Source: Dyadobacter sp. (lineage in GTDB: Bacteria; Bacteroidota; Bacteroidia; Cytophagales; Spirosomataceae). Taken from it: 64,000 nt of DNA. Made by a program: the position numbers and the translations under genes. The stretch is taken from assembly GCF_017744695.1 (NCBI RefSeq), contig NZ_JAGIAS010000001.1, positions 1 through 64,000 on the forward strand. Direction: 5' to 3'. Below the pieces are notes generated by a model. The model was not told the origin of the DNA, searched no databases, and saw only the letters and a program-made list of their open reading frames with translations. Positions 51,643-59,450 of the stretch are shown piece by piece (within the stretch, counting starts at the first letter, position 1; every line of letters starts with the position of its first letter).

Positions 51643-52536
51643 TCAGCTCTTCCGGTATTCGGTCGGCGTCATGCTCGTCAGTTTTTTGAAAGACTTGTTG
51701 AAATGCGAAGCATCCTCAAAGCCCAGCCAGTAGCAGATTTCCTGGATAGACAGGGCTGTCTGTTTCAGCAGACTTTTGGCCTCCATCACCACATATTCGT
51801 CGATGAACGCCTTGGCCGGCTTGCCCAATTCCGCCTGCAATACTTCGCTCAGGTATTTCGGGGTGATGTGCAGCGCCGTCGCATAAAAGGCAACTTCCTT
51901 ATGCTCCGGAAAATGCTCCGCGACCAGCTTTCTGAACGCCTGCGCTATTTTCTCTCTGTTGGAAATACCATTCGAAATGCCGCTTTGGCTGCTTCCGCGC
52001 AGGGCCCGGCTTTCCGGATCGGCATGAAACGACTCCGCGAGCATCAGCAATGAATGGACCATCCCGGGAACGGCGCTTTTATCGTCCTTCAACTCTTTCA
52101 GCAAACTGAACAGGGAAGCCATTTTCCTGGTCTGATCGTCCGACAGCCGGATCACATGCCTGCCGCCATGGAAGAAAAACGGAAGCGAATGCAGAAAAGC
52201 ATTGTTTTTCATACCCTCAAACAATTCTTCGGTAAAATAAACCGTATCGTGCTCGGCGGTATAGTTTCCGGTCCATTGGCAGACCATCCCGGGGCCGACG
52301 GTCGTAAGGCAACCGGCCGTCACCAGGTAATCGGTGCTGCCGATCTTGAAAACGTCGCCTTCGCCCGTGTAGGTAATGCCCAGCCCGAAAGTGAATGTCC
52401 TGAACGGGAAGTTCACATGGGCGCTTTGATAGGTATGCCTGTCGGCCAGAAAGAAGGGGACATTGAAACTGTGGGCATTCTGATGTTTAAGAAACTCGTA
52501 GAGATTAAAAGACGTCAAGTTGAATTTTTTCTGCAT
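51643..52536 (-). CDS. AraC-family transcriptional regulator
   Basis: 297 residues. The N-terminal about 190 residues form a cupin-like sensor (FGLGITYTGEGDVFKIGSTD, PFFFHGGRHVIRL). The C-terminal about 100 residues carry the double HTH: EVAFYATALHITPKYLSEVL, then LSIQEICYWLGFEDASHFNK and SFKKLTSMTPTEYRKS. It lies on the same strand just upstream of the epoxide hydrolase and may regulate it. Confidence 0.92.
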   Translation of the reverse strand: MQKKFNLTSFNLYEFLKHQNAHSFNVPFFLADRHTYQSAHVNFPFRTFTFGLGITYTGEGDVFKIGSTDYLVTAGCLTTVGPGMVCQWTGNYTAEHDTVYFTEELFEGMKNNAFLHSLPFFFHGGRHVIRLSDDQTRKMASLFSLLKELKDDKSAVPGMVHSLLMLAESFHADPESRALRGSSQSGISNGISNREKIAQAFRKLVAEHFPEHKEVAFYATALHITPKYLSEVLQAELGKPAKAFIDEYVVMEAKSLLKQTALSIQEICYWLGFEDASHFNKSFKKLTSMTPTEYRKS

Positions 52537-52711
52537 AACGCGCCGGTGTTGATGTGCCTGTTCGCGACGTGCGAACGAATATTCTTTCCAGCATCCAAAA
52601 TAGTGAAAACAATTTTTTTCAAAGCAACTCTGTAAAACTCAGCATGAAATACCTCTGATGAATGTGGCAAGCGGGCACACCTGGGATAACCCGACGTGCC
52701 CGCCCGGATCA

Positions 52712-55700
52712 TCATTTTTTAATCACCTTGTAGTGCCGCACCGCGCCCTTGTGCTGGCTTGAAAGGATAAAAATACCTGCCGGAAGGCCCGAGAGATCCA
52801 GTTCCTTCAAAGCACCAGGCGCCGACAGGTAGCGCCGTATCACTCCTTTCGAATCGGTGACGCGCAAAGTTTCATATTCAAGCGGCTTGTCGAACACAAT
52901 CCTGTCCTGGTCAACTGGATTGGGATAAATCACCCATTCCGGCTCCTGGTCGCGCAATTCGGCCATGGGTGCTACGCGTGTCGGCACGGTCAATATGTCG
53001 GGGCTCAATGTAATATCCATATCAAAATGCAGGTCCGAGCTCGTCGCGCTGGTCTGATGCAGCTCCACCGCGATGGTATTTTGCCCCGGTCTGAAAAAAC
53101 TTCCGTCGTTTGGCACCACGATCGTCTGCCAGGCGTACTCCGGAGTGGCATTCGTCGCAAATGTCGAGTAAGTGACCGCAGTCGGGTTAATATTCGGATC
53201 CCCCGGGGTCAGCGCTTTGCCATTGATATAAATAACCACCCCGTCATCCCTCTTATAGTTGATGATGACCGATTTATGGTAGGTCATATTCTGCGAACTT
53301 ATGCGAACGGAATTCCGGAAATAGGTAGTCGTCCAACGGGTTGCGCACGGGGCCGCAAGGCAGCCTTCGCGCAGGTAAGAGTCGCGTCCCCGGTACTCGT
53401 AGCAGTCCAGTTCAGCCTGGCAAGCCGGGATGAGCGTTTTTTCTCCGTCTTCCCGGTTGGGCGAATAACCAAACGGCGCCGGGCCGGTCGGCCAGTTTGC
53501 TGCGTCATCGTAGTTAGGCGGATCTTCCACATTGAGCTCATCGGGGTCCTGTCCGCCTTTCCAGTTGAATATGCCATTATCGGGAGGCACCATTCCTCTG
53601 GCAAAAAAGCGCCAGGTACTGCCCGCATTCAGGATTACCACGGTACCGCGGGGATTCTGGTTGTATACCTGCCCCCCTATCCCGCCACCGCCATTCAGCC
53701 GCCCCACCACAAACTCGCCCGAATAGAAGGGATAAGATTTCGTCGGGTAGAAGAATACTTCCGGCTGGTTGAAACCATACCGCCACTTGTATTCAAGCGG
53801 CGTGGGTTGCTGGTCGGTAATATTGCTCTGTTTTACATCATACAGCCAGATGCCGTCCTTGTTGAAATCAGCGGCCGCTTTGATGGTGTTATGCACGCCG
53901 GTGACAGGATCCAGCGCATAGGCATTGGTCAAACTGTTGATCTTAAAAAATCGCAGGCTGAAATGCCCTATTTGCTCATAGGCGCCGTCGTTGTAACGGA
54001 GCGATATCAGGTCGGAATCCTTGTAATAGTGCCGTACCGTCACCTGCTGTTTGGCGGTGAGCTCGGGATTGGGCTTCATAGACCAGTACCGGTTCATGAC
54101 CCGCCAGTTGGAACTGAACGACCGCGGTCTGTCCGACCTTACGTAGTTGGTACCCGGGCCCAGCGCCCCTACTTCCGTCCGTCCCGGCTTGCCCCCCAGT
54201 TTTACTTCAAAAGGCGCCACCCCGGCTTTCCCGATGCTGAGGTCGTGCTTGTTGATCGACAAGAGCAGATTACCATTATTATCCACGTAATGCGTGAAGT
54301 TATCGGCTCCCGGCTGCGCGTCCGTGCATTCGCATATGGCCGTGCGGGTGACGTCGTCAGTTTCCGGAACCGTAAAGCTATCCAGGTCTTTGAAGATCGT
54401 AAACTGGTCGAACACCTGCTTTTTGGCTGAAATATATTTGACAGTCAGCCGCTTGTTCTCTACCTCAATGTACATCGAGCCGCCCCCGAAAAGGTTCGAG
54501 GAGGTCATAAGCCTGCCTACAAGACCAGGATTCCGGTAATTATTGCTCAACACCTCCTCGGGGCCCCGCCCGCCGGCGCCGTTCACTACATATACGATCC
54601 CCTCGTTTTTCGCGGCAGCGCTGTTTTTATAATAAAAGCAGGAGTTAGGGGTACCATCGTACCGGGCATTGTCCTGGGCATTGCTGGTTAGCACCGGATT
54701 GTGGATAGCCTTTACGAAATCGGTGGATATCGTGGAATGGCCGCGCATGAGGCGCGAACGCTCGTAGCCATGGCTATGCCCGGCCAATAAAAGGTCCACT
54801 TTGTAGTCATCCAGAATGGGCACGAGGTTGTTCCGGATCTGCATCAGCTCAGCCTCCGCATCCGAGTTATGCGAACCACCTGTGAACGGTGGCATATGGG
54901 TAAATACGATCACCCAGTTGATGTTCGGGTTGGCATTCGCTTTGGCAAGGTCCCTTCTCAGCCACTGCGCCTGAACGCTGGTAGGAATCAGGATCTTCGT
55001 GTAGTCGTCGCCTGGCTTTTCATATCCGTACGTGTCGAGGCTGATGAAGTGGATATTGTCATAATCAAATGAGTAATAAGCCTCTGTCATCGAGGGCTCT
55101 CCGCCCCCCTCCCCATTGGTAAAATTCTCGACGACGCTATAATAGTGAATATTCTTGTCTGCCCTCTTCTGATTAAGCGTCGCCACGTCCACGGTCCCGT
55201 CGTAATAGTCATGGTTGCCCGGCGTCGCGTAGAACGGCGTTTGCCGGAACATGAAATCGTACCGCGCTTTGGTTTTATTGAAAATGCGCTCCTGGTATTG
55301 CTGCTCGTTTCCCTGCTCGTAGGCATTATCGCCCAGCCAGAGCCAAAGGTCCATCGGGCCTGTTTTGGTGACTGTCATAAAATCCCTCCAGGAGTCGATC
55401 ACGCTATCCTGGCGGTTGGCGGTCGCAGGGAACGGATCGGTGTAACCAAAATCACCGAGGACCCACAGTTTCGTTTTCTTCCTGGTACCCGGAAGCGGCG
55501 GCGTCCTGAAAAAGTGCTCGGGCGATTTTTCCAGGACAACCGGGAATGACGGAGGTTGGGTTACCACCGTCGCCCCGATGTAATAGCGGTATTGCTGGTC
55601 GGCTTTCAGGCCTGTGAGTGTGATCTTATGCTCGGTAACAGGCGCGGCTTCCTCCACCATGGGAGACCCTTGCCCAAGCAATTCATACTCCGGTTCGGAA

Positions 55701-55900
55701 GAGTAAACCACGCGACCAACGGTAGCGACGTTTGTCCGCCAGCGGATCGTCACAGAAGCATTCGTAGCAAACTCATTTACCTTTTGTGAATACGCCATTT
55801 GCAGATACGGGCCGCGTGTTATCACGGGTGCCTGGGCGGAACACGCCGAAAATAACAGGAGGCAAAATGAGAGCACTGATAGAATCGGTCTCATAAGCAT
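52712..55900 (-). CDS. Large secreted purple-acid-phosphatase-like metallophosphoesterase with T9SS sorting domain
   Basis: 1062 residues. Signal segment MLMRPILSVLSFCLLLFSAC; the LFSAC could be a lipobox, though SAQA offers a signal-peptidase I site. Residues about 30-130 are the Fn3-like N-terminal domain of purple acid phosphatases. The dinuclear metal motifs are D150 (VLGDFGY), G190-D191-N192 (LGDNAYEQG), N229-H230-D231 (GNHDYYDG), THMPP and AGHSHGYER (about residue 379). The middle half is beta-rich. A C-terminal sorting domain (VIYPNPVDQDRIVFDKPLEY to HYKVIKK) completes it. Phosphate scavenging outside the cell is the likely role. Confidence 0.92.
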   Translation of the reverse strand: MLMRPILSVLSFCLLLFSACSAQAPVITRGPYLQMAYSQKVNEFATNASVTIRWRTNVATVGRVVYSSEPEYELLGQGSPMVEEAAPVTEHKITLTGLKADQQYRYYIGATVVTQPPSFPVVLEKSPEHFFRTPPLPGTRKKTKLWVLGDFGYTDPFPATANRQDSVIDSWRDFMTVTKTGPMDLWLWLGDNAYEQGNEQQYQERIFNKTKARYDFMFRQTPFYATPGNHDYYDGTVDVATLNQKRADKNIHYYSVVENFTNGEGGGEPSMTEAYYSFDYDNIHFISLDTYGYEKPGDDYTKILIPTSVQAQWLRRDLAKANANPNINWVIVFTHMPPFTGGSHNSDAEAELMQIRNNLVPILDDYKVDLLLAGHSHGYERSRLMRGHSTISTDFVKAIHNPVLTSNAQDNARYDGTPNSCFYYKNSAAAKNEGIVYVVNGAGGRGPEEVLSNNYRNPGLVGRLMTSSNLFGGGSMYIEVENKRLTVKYISAKKQVFDQFTIFKDLDSFTVPETDDVTRTAICECTDAQPGADNFTHYVDNNGNLLLSINKHDLSIGKAGVAPFEVKLGGKPGRTEVGALGPGTNYVRSDRPRSFSSNWRVMNRYWSMKPNPELTAKQQVTVRHYYKDSDLISLRYNDGAYEQIGHFSLRFFKINSLTNAYALDPVTGVHNTIKAAADFNKDGIWLYDVKQSNITDQQPTPLEYKWRYGFNQPEVFFYPTKSYPFYSGEFVVGRLNGGGGIGGQVYNQNPRGTVVILNAGSTWRFFARGMVPPDNGIFNWKGGQDPDELNVEDPPNYDDAANWPTGPAPFGYSPNREDGEKTLIPACQAELDCYEYRGRDSYLREGCLAAPCATRWTTTYFRNSVRISSQNMTYHKSVIINYKRDDGVVIYINGKALTPGDPNINPTAVTYSTFATNATPEYAWQTIVVPNDGSFFRPGQNTIAVELHQTSATSSDLHFDMDITLSPDILTVPTRVAPMAELRDQEPEWVIYPNPVDQDRIVFDKPLEYETLRVTDSKGVIRRYLSAPGALKELDLSGLPAGIFILSSQHKGAVRHYKVIKK

Positions 55901-55978
55901 CAGAATTTAAGATGGAAGAAGAGGGACCTTGACGCACGAATAAGCGTATAGAAAAATTGCTATTTATTCTTTATATAT

Positions 55979-56012
55979 CCAAATTAAATTCAATATATTT
56001 ACCCTTATTAAA
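55979..56012 (-). promoter_or_regulatory. Candidate Bacteroidota promoter of the phosphoesterase gene
   Basis: On the minus strand TTTA at 56012-56009 and TAATTTGG at 55986-55979 are spaced 22 bases, close to the TTTG-N(17-23)-TAnnTTTG consensus. About 80 bases of leader follow to the ATG at 55900. Confidence 0.3.
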
Positions 56013-56160
56013 CCCTAATTATCAGACAGTTACAACTATCTGAAGCATAGCCTCTATCTGTACTCTCTTCCCGATTGGAGCGGGAAAGTGAGGTGGTAAA
56101 TCTTGGTGTTTACCGATGCGTTTTTGAAACGTTTGCCCGTCCCCTTCTCACCTCGAAATC

Positions 56161-56736
56161 ATGATGAAAACGATACCGTTCTCCGGCAGAACCTGCCTTT
56201 GGATACTCTTGCTAATCACATCAATAATCGCCTGTAAAGGCCCGGATGGCGACGTCGGTCCGGCTGGCGCACAGGGCCCGCAGGGAGTACCCGGCCCAAA
56301 TGGCGCACAGGGCCCGGCCGGACCTGCCGGAGCGGCAAATGTCATCGTATCTCCCTGGGTCAAAGTGTCCCATACAGCCTGGCAGCGTGAGGATTCCACG
56401 TATTTCATGGTCACGCATCCGGACACCCGCATTACCCAGGCAATCCTCGACAGCGCGCTCGTGATGGCCTATTACCGCAACGACGGCCGGCCGAATGTGG
56501 TATTTTCCTTACCATCTGCCAACGAAGAACTGACGCTCGGCTTTTTCATGCAGGTCCAAAACCAGACCGGGACAATCAACTTCGATGTCACCTACTACAA
56601 GCCCAGGCTTACCCCCATCGATTTCGACCTCGAATTCCGCTGGATCATTATACCGTCCGACAAAAAAGGGCGTATCGCTATTGCCGACCTTAAAAACTAT
56701 GCATTCGTCAAACAGCAACTGGGCCTGACTGACTAG
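56161..56736 (+). CDS. Lipoprotein with short collagen-like repeat
   Basis: 191 residues. Lipoprotein signal [20 protein letters not shown] then SIIAC, with the lipid-accepting Cys at residue 25. Residues 27-59 hold eleven Gly-x-y triplets ([20 protein letters not shown] and on). The rest has beta-rich stretches ([24 protein letters not shown], [20 protein letters not shown]) and no recognised domain. Similar collagen-like lipoproteins are common in Bacteroidota. Function unknown. It diverges from the phosphoesterase gene across 260 bases. Confidence 0.8.
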   Translation: MMKTIPFSGRTCLWILLLITSIIACKGPDGDVGPAGAQGPQGVPGPNGAQGPAGPAGAANVIVSPWVKVSHTAWQREDSTYFMVTHPDTRITQAILDSALVMAYYRNDGRPNVVFSLPSANEELTLGFFMQVQNQTGTINFDVTYYKPRLTPIDFDLEFRWIIIPSDKKGRIAIADLKNYAFVKQQLGLTD

Positions 56737-56781
56737 CCAGGCCCGGTTACGTGCGGATATCCTTATACGTACTCGAAAGTA

Positions 56782-57381
56782 TTACGCCCCTTCTCCCGGC
56801 AGCGGCCCTGCCGGACGGTAGGTATTGATCATCATGCCCGTCGACGTGACCTTGGAATCGACCAGTGAAAGAGCGCCCGCGGGCACGCCGTTTTCGAACA
56901 ATCGCTTTCCGCCGCCCAACACAACCGGGGCGATCCAGAGCCGATGCTCGTCGATGAGCCCTGCCGAAATCAGCGTTTGCAGGAGATTGCTGCTGCCCCA
57001 AACATGAATGTCCGGGCCTTCCGTTGCCCGCAACCGGCCCACTTCCGCTACGACATCCCGCAAGATCTGCGCGTTGTTCCAGTCGAGATGGTCATGGGTG
57101 GTTGTCGCAACGTATTTCTTGGCTTTGTTAAATGCTTTGCCGATCGGGTCGTCATCGTGGAGGGGCCAGTAGGAAGCAAAAATATCATAGGTACGGCGAC
57201 CTAACAGCATTTCGAACTCACCCGAAATGATTTCAGTAATGGTTTTGTGCAGCAGATCGTCTCCGTAATGCATGAACCATCCTCCGTGCGTGAACCCGCT
57301 GGTCGGATCTTCATCCGGTCCGCCGGGCGCCTGCATGACGCCGTCAATTGAAAGTTGGGTAATAGCGATGATCTTTCCCAT
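56782..57381 (-). CDS. Dihydrofolate-reductase-like (RibD C-terminal family) protein
   Basis: 199 residues. MGKIIAITQLSIDGVMQAPG at the start, LLGRRTYDIFASYWP (about residues 59-74), IHVWGSSNLLQTLISAGLID (about 125-144) and PVVLGGGKRLFENG (about 152-165) are the standard motifs of the family related to DHFR and RibD reductase domains. NADPH-dependent reduction is expected but the substrate in this subgroup is unknown. It may share control with the AraC gene upstream. Confidence 0.88.
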   Translation of the reverse strand: MGKIIAITQLSIDGVMQAPGGPDEDPTSGFTHGGWFMHYGDDLLHKTITEIISGEFEMLLGRRTYDIFASYWPLHDDDPIGKAFNKAKKYVATTTHDHLDWNNAQILRDVVAEVGRLRATEGPDIHVWGSSNLLQTLISAGLIDEHRLWIAPVVLGGGKRLFENGVPAGALSLVDSKVTSTGMMINTYRPAGPLPGEGA

Positions 57382-57516
57382 GTCCTTTTTCTTTTTGTGT
57401 TTTCAGTTAAATTGTGACACAACAAAAGTACACGGTCATTCACTGCCAATGCGGGTGCGAACCTGCCAAAAGAAGGGGTCGATCGCGCACAAGTACTCGT
57501 CATGCGCGCCCACGGC

Positions 57517-58329
57517 CTACACCACCCACTCGGTAGGTGCCTTTCCGAACTTCTTCTTGAATGAATGGGAGAAATGCGAAAGGCTTTCAAATCCCAGGTC
57601 GAGGTAGATCGCCGACGGCTTTTTATGCTTCGATTCGATGAGGTGCCGCGCTTCTGCGAGCCTTCTTTCTTGCAGCCAATGTCGCGGCGCCATGCCGAAT
57701 ATCCTTTGAAAATCCCGCTTAAAACCCGCCAGGCTTCTCCCTGTGAGCCTCGCAAACTTTTCGACGGAGACATTGTAGTGAAAATTGCTGAGCATGAACT
57801 TTTCCAGGTCCATTTTATAAGGTTCCGAAAAATCGAACAGCATTTCTTCCAGCTCCGGCATGGCGTGCAGCAGCAAATGCACCGCTTCCTTTACTTTGAG
57901 CGTACCAAGCCGCTCGGTTAGCGTCGCATCCGGATCGCGCACGTACGGGATCACCGACTGGAAGAACGCCCGCAAAAAATCGTTGACAGGCACAAGGACG
58001 TTCGGCGGCCCGGTATATTTATACCCTGTCTCGACCTGCTCTTCCAGCGCTATGGTCCTCAGCATGTCTTCGTGCAGGCATATCACTACGGTTTGATAGT
58101 CCTCGCCTTCGAGGGGTGTCTTGGTGATTTCCCCCAGCTGGTTCTTTTGGATCAGCAGCATTTCGCCGGCACCCATTGCGATCTTCTGCGTGGCGGTTTC
58201 CAATGAAAACCGCCCGGAGACCTGCAATACCAGCGTATTGTGCTCCATAAAAGCTATTTTGTCCTTCCTCTGTTTCGAGTGATAGGAGTAAAAAATAACG
58301 CCAGGCAGTATTTCAGTTGGATTGGTCAC
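57517..58329 (-). CDS. AraC-family transcriptional regulator
   Basis: 270 residues, GTG start (a Met lies at residue 29). The N-terminal cupin-like part (FMEHNTLVLQVSGRFSLETA) is a sensor domain. The C-terminal HTH repeats are FHYNVSVEKFARLTGRSLAG and AIYLDLGFESLSHFSHSFKK-FGKAPTEW. It lies 40 bases after the aldo/keto reductase stop, on the same strand. Confidence 0.9.
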   Translation of the reverse strand: MTNPTEILPGVIFYSYHSKQRKDKIAFMEHNTLVLQVSGRFSLETATQKIAMGAGEMLLIQKNQLGEITKTPLEGEDYQTVVICLHEDMLRTIALEEQVETGYKYTGPPNVLVPVNDFLRAFFQSVIPYVRDPDATLTERLGTLKVKEAVHLLLHAMPELEEMLFDFSEPYKMDLEKFMLSNFHYNVSVEKFARLTGRSLAGFKRDFQRIFGMAPRHWLQERRLAEARHLIESKHKKPSAIYLDLGFESLSHFSHSFKKKFGKAPTEWVV

Positions 58330-58369
58330 GTTGTAAAGATATTAAAAAAGCGGGGTTCAAAGTCCCCTG

Positions 58370-59341
58370 CTAGCGTTGAAGATACGTACCGCCCACGATT
58401 GCCCCGGGCGCAAAATGCGTGTTGAGCAGGTCCATTTCCGCGGCGGTGAACCGGATTTGCATCGCATCCATGTTTTCCGGAAGTCGTGCACGACGGCTCA
58501 TGCTTACCAGCGGCATAATGTGGTCGCCCTGCGCATTCACCCAGGCGATCGCCAACTGCGTAGGCGTGTACCCCTTCTCCACTGCCATTTGCTTCAACAG
58601 CTCGGCAGTAGCAAGATTTTTGATCAGGTTCTCTCCCTGAAAACGCGGGAAATGGTGCTGGTAGCTACCCTCCGGAAGCGGGGCTTTCATGTCGCCGGTA
58701 AGCAATCCCTCGGCGGTATTGGCAAATGCCACCACGCCGACCCCCAGCTCCCTGGCTGTGGGCAGCAAATCCTGCTCAATTTGTCGGTCGGCGAGCGAAT
58801 AGCCTATTTCCAATGCGGTTACCGGATGTACACTGTGGGCTTTACGCAGCTGCTCTGCGGTGATTTCGGATACGCCCAGGTACCGCACTTTCCCTTCGGT
58901 GATCAGGTCGGCAACGGTGCCGATCACCTCCTCCACCGGAACGCTGCCATCGAGCCTGCATGGCTGGTAGAGGTCGATGGTATCGATGCCCAGGCGCACC
59001 AACGAATAATTGATGAAGTTTTTAATCGCGGCCGGACGCAGGTCTAGTCCCAGCCATTGGTTATTGTAAAAAATAGCGCCAAACTTGACGCTGATAAATG
59101 CATCGTCACGACGGCCTTTGATGGCCTTCCCTACCAGCAATTCGTTATGCCCGGCGCCGTAAAAATCGCCGGTATTCAAAAAGTTAATGCCATTATCCAG
59201 CGCTGCGTGAATGGTAGCGATACTTTCAGATTCGCCCTGACCTTTGCTGCCCCATACAGGCGACATGCGCATACAGCCTAATCCGAGTTTGGAAACGAGC
59301 GGCCCGTTCAGGCCGAGATTCATTTTGGTTATAGTCGTCAT
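58370..59341 (-). CDS. Aldo/keto reductase with altered catalytic positions
   Basis: 323 residues from ATG at 59341 (MTTITKMNLGLNGPLVSKLG). The TIM-barrel pattern is clear: KLGLGCMRMS, GINFLNTGDFYGAGHNELLV, ISVKFGAIF, IDTIDLYQPCRLDGSVPVEE, and the NADP-binding C-terminal region (QLAIAWVNAQGDHIMPLVSM). The catalytic Tyr is present (NTGDFYG) and Lys (VKFG), but the Asp normally in DTA/DTG is Asn, and the usual QHR position reads PCR. A related subfamily has DTGDFYG and PAR, so only the Asn is unusual. Substrate unknown. Confidence 0.85.
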   Translation of the reverse strand: MTTITKMNLGLNGPLVSKLGLGCMRMSPVWGSKGQGESESIATIHAALDNGINFLNTGDFYGAGHNELLVGKAIKGRRDDAFISVKFGAIFYNNQWLGLDLRPAAIKNFINYSLVRLGIDTIDLYQPCRLDGSVPVEEVIGTVADLITEGKVRYLGVSEITAEQLRKAHSVHPVTALEIGYSLADRQIEQDLLPTARELGVGVVAFANTAEGLLTGDMKAPLPEGSYQHHFPRFQGENLIKNLATAELLKQMAVEKGYTPTQLAIAWVNAQGDHIMPLVSMSRRARLPENMDAMQIRFTAAEMDLLNTHFAPGAIVGGTYLQR

Positions 59342-59450
59342 CTTTTTATGTTGAATTTTAACAACACAAAGATGACGACTGCACGCCCGCGGCAGATTTC
59401 CTCCACGGCTCAAATTACTTGCTTGTATGGCTCAACGAAACCCATCGGCC

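Noticed and set aside
53027..54430. 467-codon frame antisense to the phosphoesterase
   Set aside because: It is a shadow of a gene with clear domains and has no recognisable motif of its own.
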